Source: Deltaproteobacteria bacterium (GTDB taxonomy: Bacteria > Desulfobacterota > Desulfomonilia > UBA1062). From it: a DNA stretch of 64,000 bases. Positions 8,458 through 17,900 of the stretch are shown here, one piece after another. Numbering within the stretch: position 1 is the stretch's first letter; every line of letters starts with the position of its first letter. The notes below the pieces were generated by a model, which worked only from the letters and a program-made list of their open reading frames with translations, was not told the DNA's origin and ran no database searches. A program made the position numbers and the translations under genes. The stretch is from positions 62,001 through 126,000 of the forward strand of contig JAHDKO010000006.1 in the NCBI GenBank assembly GCA_018436855.1, read 5' to 3'.

Positions 8458-10476
8458 TCACACCTTGTCAAATCCATGGAACATCATGCTGAAGCTCCCC
8501 CTTCCTCGGGTAAGCGACCTCAGAGCCGTGGAGTAGCCGAATGTCCTGGAGAGGGGGACCAGGGCCTTTACCTGGTGATACTTGCCCTTGATTACCACCC
8601 CCTCGATGCTCGCTCTCCGCGAGCTCAGGTCGCCCACCACGTCGCCGACATACTCTTCCGGGGAGAGTACATCGATATCCATGACAGGCTCCATCTTGAC
8701 GACGCCGGCCTTGACCATGGCCTCCTGTGCGGCCATCTGGGTCGCTATCTTCAGCCCCTGGGGGGTGGTCTTCTCGTTGACCACCGCCTTCTCCACTGTC
8801 GCCTGGATATCCACGGCCTCATACCCGAAGACAGGATCGGCCAGGCAGGCCTCGCTCAGCCCGGCGAATATCTGATCCTTCATCTCTTGGGGGATGTCCT
8901 GCTCGAAGACAAAGGTGTTGCCCTGCCCCCGCTTGTTGGGACTTACCGAGACCTCCACGTGCCCCGAGTGCTCGGTCTCGCCGATTTTCTTTTCGAAGAT
9001 CTTCTCTTCCCGCGCCGGCTGCTCGATGGTAGAGCAATAGAGCACCTGCGGTTTGCCCACATTGATGTCGACGCCGAAGGCGGTCTTGAACCGCTCCACC
9101 GTGATCTCCAGGTGCAGCTCTCCCATCCCGGCGAGGATCACCTGACCGGTGTCCGGGTCTTCGCTCACCTTGATGGTGGGGTCCTCCTCCATAATCTTCT
9201 GCATGCCCTGCTCGAGCTTCGAGGCGGCGTCCGAGCTCTTGGGCTCGATGGCCACCGAGATCACAGGCTTGAGGACCATGATGGGCTCGAGCACCAGGGA
9301 TTCCTCCTGGGATGAGATGGTGTCACCGGTCACCGAGCTCTTCAGGCCCACGACCGCCACGATATCTCCGGCGATCGCCTTGTCGATCCGTTGCTTTGCG
9401 TGGGAGTGCATCTCGAAGAGCCGGGCGATCTTCTCCTTTGTGCCGCGGGTGGTGTTGTATACGTCCTCGCCCACGTGCAGGGTCCCGGAATAGAGCCTCA
9501 GGTAGACCATCCTCCTGCCCTCGTCCATGTACACCTTGAACACGTATCCCAGCAGGGGGCCGTTGGTGGTTATTTCCACGGGCACTTCCCTTCCGGTGTC
9601 CTTTTCATGGGCGATCATGGGCTTGACCTCATGGGGCGACGGGAGATAGTCGATGATGGCTTTAATCAGCGGCTGAATCCCCTTGTTCCTCAGGGCCGAC
9701 CCGCAGAGCACCGGGACAACCTTGTTGTCGAGGGTGACGCTCCGGACGGTTTCCTTGATCCTCTTCTCGTCCGGGGCTTCTCCCGCCAGGTATTGCTCCA
9801 TGATCTCGTCATCGTAGTCTGCGAGAGATTCAAGCAAAGAGTCCCGTGCCGCGCCCGCCTCTTCCAGCGTGTCTTCGGGAACGGGAAGAACCTGAAAAGT
9901 CGCGCCCAGGCTGTCCTCATCCCAGACGAGAAGCCGCCACTCGATGAGATCCACCACGCCCCTGAAGACATCGCCCTCGAAATAGGGAATCTGGAGCAGA
10001 AGGGTCTTGACCTCGAGCCGCTCATTCATCTGCCTGACCACGGAATCGAAGTCCGCCCCCAGCCGGTCGAGCTTGTTGATAAAGGCAACGGTGGGCACCC
10101 GGTACCTCCGGCACTGCTGCCACACCGTTTCGGTCTGGGCCTGGACCCCTCCCACCGCGCACAGGATCATCACCGCACCGTCCAGGACCCGCAACGATCG
10201 TTCCACCTCGATGGTGAAATCCACGTGCCCCGGGGTGTCGATGACATGGATCACGTGATCGTTCCAGGCACAGGTGGTCACCGCGGAGGTGATGGTGATT
10301 CCCCGTTCCTGCTCCTGGGGCATCCAGTCCATGGTCGCCTGGCCGTCATGGACCTCGCCCATGCGGTGAATCTTGCCTGCATAGTAGAGCACGCGTTCGG
10401 TAACCGTGGTCTTGCCTGCGTCGATGTGGGCGACAAAGCCCATGTTCCGGATTCGTGAAAGCCTTTTTCCATTCAT
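8458..10476 (-). CDS. fusA: Elongation factor G paralogue
   Basis: This is a translational GTPase of the EF-G family, 672 residues. G1 AHIDAGKTT is at 16-24, DTPGH at 80-84 and NKLD at 134-137. The domain II, IV and V regions follow in normal order, including a GHVEVSVSPNKRGQG-like stretch in domain IV. No tuf, rpsL or rpsG genes are adjacent, so this is probably a second EF-G (EF-G2 type) rather than the str-operon copy. Whether it acts in elongation, recycling or stress cannot be told from the sequence. murI lies 36 bases upstream on the same strand. Confidence 0.9.
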   Translation of the reverse strand: MNGKRLSRIRNMGFVAHIDAGKTTVTERVLYYAGKIHRMGEVHDGQATMDWMPQEQERGITITSAVTTCAWNDHVIHVIDTPGHVDFTIEVERSLRVLDGAVMILCAVGGVQAQTETVWQQCRRYRVPTVAFINKLDRLGADFDSVVRQMNERLEVKTLLLQIPYFEGDVFRGVVDLIEWRLLVWDEDSLGATFQVLPVPEDTLEEAGAARDSLLESLADYDDEIMEQYLAGEAPDEKRIKETVRSVTLDNKVVPVLCGSALRNKGIQPLIKAIIDYLPSPHEVKPMIAHEKDTGREVPVEITTNGPLLGYVFKVYMDEGRRMVYLRLYSGTLHVGEDVYNTTRGTKEKIARLFEMHSHAKQRIDKAIAGDIVAVVGLKSSVTGDTISSQEESLVLEPIMVLKPVISVAIEPKSSDAASKLEQGMQKIMEEDPTIKVSEDPDTGQVILAGMGELHLEITVERFKTAFGVDINVGKPQVLYCSTIEQPAREEKIFEKKIGETEHSGHVEVSVSPNKRGQGNTFVFEQDIPQEMKDQIFAGLSEACLADPVFGYEAVDIQATVEKAVVNEKTTPQGLKIATQMAAQEAMVKAGVVKMEPVMDIDVLSPEEYVGDVVGDLSSRRASIEGVVIKGKYHQVKALVPLSRTFGYSTALRSLTRGRGSFSMMFHGFDKV

Positions 10477-10512
10477 GATATCATTCCCGCATTCCTGATT
10501 TATAGCAGAACA

Positions 10513-11310
10513 TCATACACAAAGGTCAACTTCGTATACATACTCCATTTTTCGTCCCAGGAAAACCTCTCCCAGCTCGATGAACCTCTCCGAGACATCG
10601 GAGAGATAGTAGACCACCGACCGTGCGCCGTCCGCGGGTAAGAATGTCCCGTGAATCCCGGCAACGACGCGGGCCGTCGACACGGCGGAGTCCACGATGC
10701 GCACACCCTCCCCCGCCACCCTGCGGAGAACCTGCTTGAGCAGCGGATAATGGGTGCACCCGAGCAGAAGGGTATCGATGCCCTGATGCAGGAGCTCGTC
10801 GAGATACCGGTGCGCCACCTGCTCGGTGATCGCGTCGTCGCACCACCCCTCTTCCACCAGGGGAACAAAGAGCGGGCAGGCCCGGGAATGGATCCGCACT
10901 CCGGGCACGAGGGCGCGGAGCGCGATCTCATATGCCCCGCTCCTGATGGTGGAAGGGGTTCCGATCACCCCGATGCTCTTCCCGCCAGCATCGATCGCGG
11001 CCCTGGAACCGGAGTCCACCACCCCGATCACCGGGATGTTCAAGGCCTCTTCCAGTGCGGGCAGGGCATGCGAGCTGGCGGTGTTGCAGGCAACGACCAG
11101 CATGTCGATGTTCTTTGAGGCGAGGAACTGCCCGCACTGAAGGCTGTAACGGATGATGGTCCGGGGTGATTTCGTCCCATAGGGCAGGCGAGCGCAATCG
11201 CCCAGGTACACTACATCGGAATCGGGCAGAAGCGAGAGGATCTCCTTGAGCACGGTGATTCCTCCGATGCCTGAGTCGAATATACCGATTCTGTTTCTGT
11301 CTTTTCCCAT
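10513..11310 (-). CDS. murI: Glutamate racemase
   Basis: MurI converts L-glutamate to D-glutamate for peptidoglycan. The protein has 265 residues. The catalytic pair of cysteines is C75 in VVACNTASS and C185 in LLGCTHYPL. D12-S13 of FDSGIGG binds substrate. It begins with ATG at 11310 and lies 36 bases upstream of the EF-G gene on the same strand, so the two may be co-transcribed. Confidence 0.95.
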   Translation of the reverse strand: MGKDRNRIGIFDSGIGGITVLKEILSLLPDSDVVYLGDCARLPYGTKSPRTIIRYSLQCGQFLASKNIDMLVVACNTASSHALPALEEALNIPVIGVVDSGSRAAIDAGGKSIGVIGTPSTIRSGAYEIALRALVPGVRIHSRACPLFVPLVEEGWCDDAITEQVAHRYLDELLHQGIDTLLLGCTHYPLLKQVLRRVAGEGVRIVDSAVSTARVVAGIHGTFLPADGARSVVYYLSDVSERFIELGEVFLGRKMEYVYEVDLCV

Positions 11311-11766
11311 GGTTTCCCCGGTCGGACCATTCCATCAATAAATATTCCATCCCTGTCTATGTCTTTTGGGATACGGTGTCAAGCAGAGAGGGACGAGCCG
11401 GATCAGCCCCGCATCAGGGTTTCGACCCGGGGAATAGGGTAAGTGGTGGATTCCCGGATTTAAAAAGCAGCGGCAACCAATGGCATGGATCTCTGAATGG
11501 CGCGCCCTTCGATTCTGCCTCAAGCCGCACAATTGAAGGGAAATGTGACCTCACCTTCTAAAAAAGTCCTCCGGGAAGCGGAATAATGAGAAGGGAAATT
11601 CAAGGGTGACGGTTGGAATGCCGGGGACTTGAGTGGTACCGAACCATACGGCAGCTCTTTGACGGGGCATCGGTTGTAACCGATGCCCCGCTGGCACAGA
11701 TCGCTCGTGATGGGACCGGGTCGAGCCTTCTGCAGACAGCCTTGAAAAAAAGACCTCTGGCCCGGG
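11311..11766. other. 456-base stretch without a recognisable gene
   Basis: Short open frames here (for example 11376-11561 plus and 11520-11834 minus) have no recognisable protein features, and the latter runs into the neighbouring gene. Apart from the strong palindrome at 11663-11690 I see no RNA gene or repeat. Confidence 0.5.
11663..11690. repeat. 28-base near-perfect palindrome
   Basis: The arms CGGGGCATCGGTT (11663-11675) and AACCGATGCCCCG (11678-11690) are exact inverted copies around a two-base centre. No T tract follows on either strand, so it is not a typical intrinsic terminator. It could be a protein-binding site, or a transcript hairpin with a slightly shorter stem. Confidence 0.7.
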
Positions 11767-12183
11767 TCAGTCGATCCTGGCCCCTGCATCAGGACCGGGA
11801 CGGCTGGTGTAGATCTCTTTGATCTTGAATACAATCGCCCCTTTGGACTTCATCGGGGCATGTATTTTCCGGGCCATCTCCTCGATCCATGCCGCTGTTT
11901 CCTCGAATATCCTGCCCGAAGTCTCGATGGTGACCATGCCCTTGATCTGGTATGACTCGGCTGTCCCGGCGTCCCAGAAAGTGAGGGAGGCCTGCGGGTT
12001 CTCTTTGAGGTTGGCGAGGGTTTTCCGGAAATACTGATCCGAAATCAGGATCGTCTCGTCATCGAGCACCTTTTTCGCGCCGATGGGGACGACATTTGGC
12101 TCTCCTTTTGCGGATGCGGTCGCCAAAGAGACTATGGATTGACTTTCAAACAGGGTGCGAACCTTCTCGTTCATTCTGGCCAT
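11767..12183 (-). CDS. Pyridoxamine 5'-phosphate oxidase-fold flavin protein
   Basis: This 138-residue protein belongs to the PNPOx-like split-barrel group, which binds FMN, F420 or haem. The ATG at 12183 is preceded by GGAGGACACGT; an upstream ATG at 12204 lacks a site. The conserved early stretch SIVSLATASAKGEPNVVPIG forms the barrel entrance, followed by DETILISDQYFRKTLANLKENP. It stands alone, divergent from the sugar-nucleotide dehydrogenase. The substrate cannot be predicted; this group includes many general flavin-binding proteins. Confidence 0.8.
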   Translation of the reverse strand: MARMNEKVRTLFESQSIVSLATASAKGEPNVVPIGAKKVLDDETILISDQYFRKTLANLKENPQASLTFWDAGTAESYQIKGMVTIETSGRIFEETAAWIEEMARKIHAPMKSKGAIVFKIKEIYTSRPGPDAGARID

Positions 12184-12435
12184 ACGTGTCCTCCATTTCT
12201 GCATGTTCTCCGATGTTTTCTACATACGAGTACTGTTTTTTCCTAAAGGAGTATCTGATAAATAGCAAACGAAAAACCAGGGTGGAAGAGCCACAGCGAG
12301 ACTCGAGATCCCAAGACTCTTTTTAAAGGACCGGGGAAAAGCTCTTTCGCTCCCCCGTAGAAATCCGTTTCGCTGCCGCGTACAGATATGATATGGGAAT
12401 TCCCTGTCAAATAGCCCTTAAGGAGGAGGATGAAC

Positions 12436-13692
12436 ATGGAACACCGGATCGGCGTTATCGGCCTTGGCTATGTCGGGCTGCCTCTGGCCGTGGAGTTCGG
12501 GAAAAAATATCCCACCATCGGGTTCGATATCAACGAAACGAGGATCAACGAGCTGAGATCGTCGTTCGACCGGACGCACGAGATGGACCGGGAAGAGCTG
12601 GATCGAGCGCAATTCCTGACCTGCACAACCGACGAGAACGAGCTCAAGGCATGCAACACCTACATCGTCACGGTCCCTACCCCCATCGACATCTTCAACC
12701 GGCCGGACATCACCATGCTCCTCAAGGCGAGCGAGACCGTAGGCAGGGTGATATCTCCCGGTGATATCGTGATCTATGAATCCACGGTGTATCCCGGGGC
12801 AACCGAGGAAGATTGCGTGCCGGCCATCGAACGGGTGTCCGGGCTCACCTATAATCAGGATTTCTTCTGCGGGTACAGCCCTGAGCGCATCAATCCCGGA
12901 GACAAAAAGCACCGGCTCCCCACCATCAGGAAGGTGACCTCGGGCTCGACCCCGGAAATCGCCGAGACCGTGGACGCCCTCTATGCATCCATCGTCGAGG
13001 CGGGGACCCACCGCGCCCCTTCCATACGGGTGGCGGAGGCGGCAAAGGTAATCGAGAACGCCCAGCGGGACATCAACATCGCCTTCATCAATGAGCTCTC
13101 CATGATCTTCGCGCGCATGGGCATCCGGACCAGGGACGTTCTCGAAGCCGCACGCACCAAGTGGAACTTCCTGAGCTTCGAACCCGGATTGGTGGGCGGA
13201 CACTGCATCGGGGTCGACCCCTACTACCTCACCCACAAGGCCGAGAGCATGGGCTACATCCCGCAGATCATCCTTGCCGGCAGGCGGCTGAACGACGGTA
13301 TGGGAAGATACGTGGCGACCCAGCTCATCAAGATGATGGTGAAAAAGGCCCACCGGATCACAGACTCCAACGTCCTGGTCATGGGCATCACCTTCAAGGA
13401 AAACTGCCCGGATATCCGAAATTCCAAGGTCATCGACATCATCCGCCAGCTCAAGGACTTTGCCTGCAATATCGATGTCTTCGATCCCTTTGCCGACCCG
13501 GGAGAGGTGAAGCACGAGTACGGGCTCGATATCATCACCTCGGAGGCGGGCCTCAAGCCCCAGTACGAAGGGATCATGGTCGCCGTGTCGCATGACGAGT
13601 TCAGGAGGCTCGACATCAACAGATACAAGGCGCCTGGTTGTGTGGTCTACGACGTGAAGAGCCTCTATGGAGATTCGGATGAGTATCTGTAG
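12436..13692 (+). CDS. UDP-sugar 6-dehydrogenase, WbpO/TviB type
   Basis: The enzyme oxidises C6 of a UDP-sugar, probably UDP-N-acetylhexosamine, to the uronic acid with two NAD. The ATG at 12436 has AGGAGG at ideal spacing; an in-frame ATG six bases upstream is possible. The Rossmann motif GLGYVGLP is at about residues 8-15. The catalytic cysteine is C257 in GGHCIGVDPYYL. The C-terminal domain starts GITFKENCPDIRNSK. The WbpO/TviB-like pattern suggests an acetamido sugar rather than glucose. It sits alone, about 9 kb from the glycan locus. Confidence 0.85.
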   Translation: MEHRIGVIGLGYVGLPLAVEFGKKYPTIGFDINETRINELRSSFDRTHEMDREELDRAQFLTCTTDENELKACNTYIVTVPTPIDIFNRPDITMLLKASETVGRVISPGDIVIYESTVYPGATEEDCVPAIERVSGLTYNQDFFCGYSPERINPGDKKHRLPTIRKVTSGSTPEIAETVDALYASIVEAGTHRAPSIRVAEAAKVIENAQRDINIAFINELSMIFARMGIRTRDVLEAARTKWNFLSFEPGLVGGHCIGVDPYYLTHKAESMGYIPQIILAGRRLNDGMGRYVATQLIKMMVKKAHRITDSNVLVMGITFKENCPDIRNSKVIDIIRQLKDFACNIDVFDPFADPGEVKHEYGLDIITSEAGLKPQYEGIMVAVSHDEFRRLDINRYKAPGCVVYDVKSLYGDSDEYL

Positions 13693-13798
13693 CCCCCGCA
13701 TGACGGCCCGGTCTTTTTAAGGCTCTGGATTTACAATCCCTCGGCCCGAGAGTATAAGGACATAAGAAGCAAACAATACGAGGAGAAAATACACTATC

Positions 13799-14275
13799 AT
13801 GAGCACTCTCTGGGCTCCCTGGCGCAGCGAATACATTACCAGGCCGAAAGATCCCTCGTGCGTTTTCTGCACCGCCCCGCAAAACAATGACCCGCTCATT
13901 CTCAAGGAAGGCGAGAGCTGTTTTGCCATCATGAACCGGTTCCCCTATGCGACCGGTCACTGCCTGGTGGCACCATACCGCCACGAAGGGGACATCGTCG
14001 AGATCAGCGAAGAGGAGCTCCGCGATATCACCTCCCTGATAAAGGAAATCGTTGCCGCCATACGCAAGGCAATGAACCCCGACGGTTTCAACGTGGGGAG
14101 CAACATCGGATCGGTGGCCGGGGCAGGCATCGCCGATCACTTTCATGTTCACATCGTGCCCCGCTGGGCGGGAGACACCAATTTCATGCCGGTAATCACC
14201 GATACGCACGTCATCTCGGAACACATCATGAAGACACGCGGCAAGATAGCAGAGATGCTGAGTGGGGCGGAATAG
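13799..14275 (+). CDS. HIT-family nucleotide hydrolase/phosphorylase
   Basis: This 158-residue HIT protein carries the histidine triad HFHVHIV at 114-120 and a CVFC zinc half-site at 21-24. That combination resembles the Ap4A phosphorylase-like or Fhit-like subgroup, acting on dinucleoside polyphosphates or nucleotide conjugates. AGGAG precedes the ATG. lipA starts three bases after its stop, so the two are probably co-translated. The exact substrate is unknown. Confidence 0.88.
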   Translation: MSTLWAPWRSEYITRPKDPSCVFCTAPQNNDPLILKEGESCFAIMNRFPYATGHCLVAPYRHEGDIVEISEEELRDITSLIKEIVAAIRKAMNPDGFNVGSNIGSVAGAGIADHFHVHIVPRWAGDTNFMPVITDTHVISEHIMKTRGKIAEMLSGAE

Positions 14276-14278
14276 TTC

Positions 14279-15199
14279 ATGAAAGACCGCGGGCGTGCCC
14301 GTCCATGTCCTGAAAGGATCCCTTCCTGGGCGAAGAGGAACAAGCGGCTGAAGGATCTGCACCTCACCAAGGCCGGCCTGCGTACATCAGGCCTTGCATC
14401 GGTCTGTGAGGAAGCCCGTTGCCCCAATATCGCCGAGTGCTTCGCCAGGCCGACGGCCACCTTTCTCATCCTGGGGGATACCTGCACCCGTGGGTGCCGG
14501 TTCTGCTCCATCCGGAAAGACGCACCCGTCCCGCCCGACCCCCGCGAGGCAGAGCGCGTGGCGCAGGCCGCAGCCGCCATGGGCCTGAACCACGTGGTGG
14601 TCACCTCCGTAACCCGGGATGATCTCCCGGACCAGGGAGCAGGCGCGTTTGCCGGCACGATCAGGGCAATTCGAAAGCTCCTGCCGGGCTCCACCGTCGA
14701 GGTGCTCACCCCGGACTTCTCAGGGAAGACGGATCTCATCGAGATGGTGCTTCGAGAAAGGCCCGACGTGTTCAACCACAATGTGGAGACCGTAGGCAGA
14801 CTCTACGGAGCAGTAAGGCCGCAAGCCGGCCTGGAGACGAGCCTCAAGGTTCTCCGCACTGCCCGGGGGTTTTCCGCGGACATCGTGGTGAAATCGGGTT
14901 TCATGCTGGGCCTGGGGGAGAACGAAGAGGAAGTGACAGAGCTTCTCCAGGCCCTGAGCCGTTCGGGGTGCGAGGTCGTCACCATGGGGCAGTATCTTCA
15001 GCCCACAGCCGCGCAGGTGCCGGTCTCCCGATACTGGTCTCCGAAGGATTTCGAGCGATTCTCAGATATTGCGAAAAACACCGGTATACGATATGTTATA
15101 TCCGGACCGCTGGTCAGAAGTTCGTATCAGGCGAAAGAGGTTCTGGAAGAGGTCAGGCGCGATCGAATCAGCGTGGGCATGGATGGAACGAGTCCCTGA
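14279..15199 (+). CDS. lipA: Lipoyl synthase
   Basis: LipA is a radical SAM enzyme that inserts two sulfurs into protein-bound octanoate. The auxiliary cluster cysteines are C43, C48 and C54. The radical SAM cluster is C69-X3-C73-X2-C76 in GDTCTRGCRFCSIRK. A GPLVRSSYQA segment near the end supplies the conserved Arg-Ser-Ser. The length of 306 residues is normal. It follows the HIT gene by three bases. No lipB is seen in the window. Confidence 0.96.
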   Translation: MKDRGRARPCPERIPSWAKRNKRLKDLHLTKAGLRTSGLASVCEEARCPNIAECFARPTATFLILGDTCTRGCRFCSIRKDAPVPPDPREAERVAQAAAAMGLNHVVVTSVTRDDLPDQGAGAFAGTIRAIRKLLPGSTVEVLTPDFSGKTDLIEMVLRERPDVFNHNVETVGRLYGAVRPQAGLETSLKVLRTARGFSADIVVKSGFMLGLGENEEEVTELLQALSRSGCEVVTMGQYLQPTAAQVPVSRYWSPKDFERFSDIAKNTGIRYVISGPLVRSSYQAKEVLEEVRRDRISVGMDGTSP

Positions 15200-15308
15200 A
15201 AAAAGGGCCGGGACTGAAGTCTGCATCCACGGGACATTCCCCCCGGCCGTACGATCCCGCCCGCCTGTTCCTTAAAATAAGAGTATCGGACACGATGCAT
15301 ACAGCTTT

Positions 15309-15330
15309 AAGGAGAGCACAAGGAGAGCAC
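15309..15330 (+). promoter_or_regulatory. Duplicated ribosome-binding site of hom
   Basis: The 11-base unit AAGGAGAGCAC occurs twice in exact tandem (15309-15319 and 15320-15330), ending right at the hom ATG. Only the second copy is correctly spaced for 15331. The frame stays open through both copies to an ATG at 15295, so an N-terminally longer Hom is possible. Confidence 0.75.
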
Positions 15331-16653
15331 ATGGACAGCATTAAAATCGGTTTGATCGGTCTTGGCACCATTGGCACGGGCGTAGCGAAAACACTGCTGG
15401 AGAACACCGCCCTTCTTGACGAGCGCCTCGGCTTTTCCCTCGATCTGGCGGCCATCGCCGATATCGACATCACCACTGACCGCGGCGTCTCCATTCCCCG
15501 GGACCTGCTCACCACCGATGCGTATGCACTCATCAACAACCCCGATATCGATATCGTGGTGGAGCTCATCGGCGGCATCGAGCCTGCACGGACATTTATC
15601 CTCGATGCGCTCAAGGCCGGCAAGCACGTAGTGACCGCCAACAAGGCGCTGCTCGCCTCGCGCGGCAAGGAGCTCTTCGATGCCGCCCAGACCTACGGCA
15701 AGGATCTGTACTACGAGGCGTCGGTCGGGGGCGGGGTCCCCATCATCAAGGCATTGCGGGAATCACTCGTGGCGAACAACTTCATCTTCATTTACGGGAT
15801 CCTCAACGGGACCTGCAACTTCATCCTCACCGAGATGAGCGAGAAGGGCTCGTCATTCGAAGATACCTTAAGACAGGCCCAGGAGCTCGGATACGCAGAG
15901 GCCAACCCCTCAACCGATGTGGACGGCATCGACTCGTCCCACAAGCTCGCCATCATCACCAGCCTTGCCTATGGCGTGCCGCCCGACCTGTCCGGAGTCT
16001 ATGTCGAGGGGATCGCGGACCTCGACAACCTCGACGTGGGCTATGCCCGCGAGCTCGGTTACAAGGTCAAGCTCCTCGCGCTCGCGATCGACCGCGGAGA
16101 GCGTGTCGAGGCGAGGGTCCATCCCACGCTCGTGCCCATGAATTATCTCCTCTCGAAGGTGGACGGCGTGTTCAACGCCTTTTACGTCCGGGGTGACATC
16201 GTGGATTCCACCCTCTTCTACGGCAGGGGAGCGGGCATGATGCCGACTGCATCTGCAGTGGTGAGCGACATCGCCGATATCGGGAGGAACATCCTTGCGG
16301 GGATCGCGGGCAGGATACCCCATCTGGGATACCGCAAAGGCGTCTCGAAACCGAAAAGCTATATGCCCATTGACGATATCGTCACGAACTACTATCTGAG
16401 AATCAACGTGATGGACAAACCGGGTGTTCTTGCAAACATAGCCGGAATCTTGGGCGAGAGGGACATCAGCATCGTGTCCGTGATCCAGAAGGCGGTGCAC
16501 ATGGACGGCTACGTGCCCATCGTCATGCTCACACACGAGGCAAAGGAGTCGAACATCAGGAGCGCTATGGAGAAGATCGAATCCATGGACTATGTGGGCG
16601 GCAAACCCGTTGTCATAAGGGTCGAGGACAAAAATCTGAAGAAATCGTCATGA
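15331..16653 (+). CDS. hom: Homoserine dehydrogenase with ACT domain
   Basis: Hom reduces aspartate semialdehyde to homoserine for threonine and methionine synthesis. From ATG 15331 it is 440 residues. The nucleotide-binding GLGTIGTG is at about 10-17. The catalytic domain contains NGTCNFIL and YAEANPSTDVDGIDSSHKL. A C-terminal ACT domain starts near RINVMDKPGVLANIAG and suggests feedback control by threonine. apgM follows after 18 bases, an arrangement I associate with deltaproteobacteria. Confidence 0.95.
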   Translation: MDSIKIGLIGLGTIGTGVAKTLLENTALLDERLGFSLDLAAIADIDITTDRGVSIPRDLLTTDAYALINNPDIDIVVELIGGIEPARTFILDALKAGKHVVTANKALLASRGKELFDAAQTYGKDLYYEASVGGGVPIIKALRESLVANNFIFIYGILNGTCNFILTEMSEKGSSFEDTLRQAQELGYAEANPSTDVDGIDSSHKLAIITSLAYGVPPDLSGVYVEGIADLDNLDVGYARELGYKVKLLALAIDRGERVEARVHPTLVPMNYLLSKVDGVFNAFYVRGDIVDSTLFYGRGAGMMPTASAVVSDIADIGRNILAGIAGRIPHLGYRKGVSKPKSYMPIDDIVTNYYLRINVMDKPGVLANIAGILGERDISIVSVIQKAVHMDGYVPIVMLTHEAKESNIRSAMEKIESMDYVGGKPVVIRVEDKNLKKSS

Positions 16654-16671
16654 ACGAAAGGACATGAGACT

Positions 16672-17868
16672 GTGAAGAGCATCATATTGCTAGGCGACGG
16701 CATGGCCGACGAGCCCCTGGAAGATCTCGGCGGCAAAACCCCTCTCGACGCGGCGAACACCCCGTATATGGACAAGCTTGCCTCCCGCGGCGAGCTCGGG
16801 ATGGTGCGCACGGTGAAGGAGGGCTTTCCCCCGGGGAGCGATGTGGCGAACATGACCGTCCTTGGGCTTGACCCCGGAGTCTTCTACAACGGAAGGGCCC
16901 CCATCGAGGCGGTCAGCATGGGGGTCGAGCTGAAATCCGACGATACCGCATTCAGGATCAACCTCGTGACAGTCTCCATGCGCGAAAAGGGCCTGATCCT
17001 GGAGGATTACTGTTCAGATCACATATCCACCCAGGAAGCGGGAGAGCTCATCGAGGCGATACAGACCATGGTGCGAGATCATGAGAACATCCGTGTCTAT
17101 CCGGGGATCGAGTACCGGCATCTCATGGTGATACACGGGTACGAGCACAAGGGGCTCAAGACCACCCCGCCCCACGACATCACCGGCGAGTACATCGAGG
17201 CGCACCTCCCGAACGACGAACTGCTCAAGGGACTCATCCGGAAATCCATCGAGGTGCTTCAGGATCATCCCGTCAATATCGCCCGGAGAAAACAGGGCAG
17301 GCGGGAGGCCACGGCCATCTGGCCCTGGGGCGAGGGGAAAGGACTGAATGTGCCCACCCTGAAAGAAGAATACGGCGTCTCAGGGGCCATGATTTCGGCC
17401 GTGGACCTGCTGAAAGGCCTGGGTATTCTCAGGGGGATGGAGATCATCCATGTCCCGGGGGCAACCGGCTGGATAGACACCAACTACGAAGGCAAGGCGC
17501 GGGCGGCCCTCAAGGCACTCTCCGACCACGACCTGGTCTACGTGCACGTGGAGGCATCCGACGAGGCAGGGCACGGCGGCCTTCTCCGGGAAAAAATCAA
17601 GGCCATCGAAGACTTCGACGAGATGGTGGTGGGCAATATTGTCAAAAGCATGGAAGGACTGGGCGATCCCTTCCGCGTCCTCTTCCTGCCCGACCACCCC
17701 ACTCCCATAGCAAAGAAGACGCATACGTCGGATCCGGTGCCCTTTGTCTTGTATGACAGCACAAACCCCGGCAACTACAACCGGCGGTTCACGGAAAGGG
17801 ATGCAGCACAGACCGGTCTCTTCATCGAGGAAGGGCATACGCTCCTGGGGAGACTCCTTTCACGGTAA
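16672..17868 (+). CDS. apgM: Cofactor-independent phosphoglycerate mutase, archaeal type
   Basis: ApgM interconverts 2- and 3-phosphoglycerate and belongs to the alkaline-phosphatase fold. The start is GTG at 16672. The metal-binding start ILLGDGMADEP is at about residues 4-14, the catalytic serine segment PGSDVANM near 60, and VHVEASDEAGHGG near 290 supplies further metal ligands. The length of 398 residues fits the archaeal type rather than the 510-residue bacterial iPGM. Co-transcription with hom is likely. A phosphonomutase-like homoserine kinase role has been suggested for some relatives beside hom, and remains an alternative. Confidence 0.9.
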   Translation: MKSIILLGDGMADEPLEDLGGKTPLDAANTPYMDKLASRGELGMVRTVKEGFPPGSDVANMTVLGLDPGVFYNGRAPIEAVSMGVELKSDDTAFRINLVTVSMREKGLILEDYCSDHISTQEAGELIEAIQTMVRDHENIRVYPGIEYRHLMVIHGYEHKGLKTTPPHDITGEYIEAHLPNDELLKGLIRKSIEVLQDHPVNIARRKQGRREATAIWPWGEGKGLNVPTLKEEYGVSGAMISAVDLLKGLGILRGMEIIHVPGATGWIDTNYEGKARAALKALSDHDLVYVHVEASDEAGHGGLLREKIKAIEDFDEMVVGNIVKSMEGLGDPFRVLFLPDHPTPIAKKTHTSDPVPFVLYDSTNPGNYNRRFTERDAAQTGLFIEEGHTLLGRLLSR

Positions 17869-17900
17869 GTCTCCCTGCCCGCTCCGAGGTGCTGGTACGG

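Noticed and set aside
12310-12365. GGGGAAAAGC...GCTCCCCC hairpin upstream of the UDP-sugar dehydrogenase
   Set aside because: The pairing is interrupted by unpaired A residues and there is no T tract, so I did not call a terminator.
12418-13701. 427-codon minus-strand frame opposite the UDP-sugar dehydrogenase
   Set aside because: It is a shadow of a well-supported gene.
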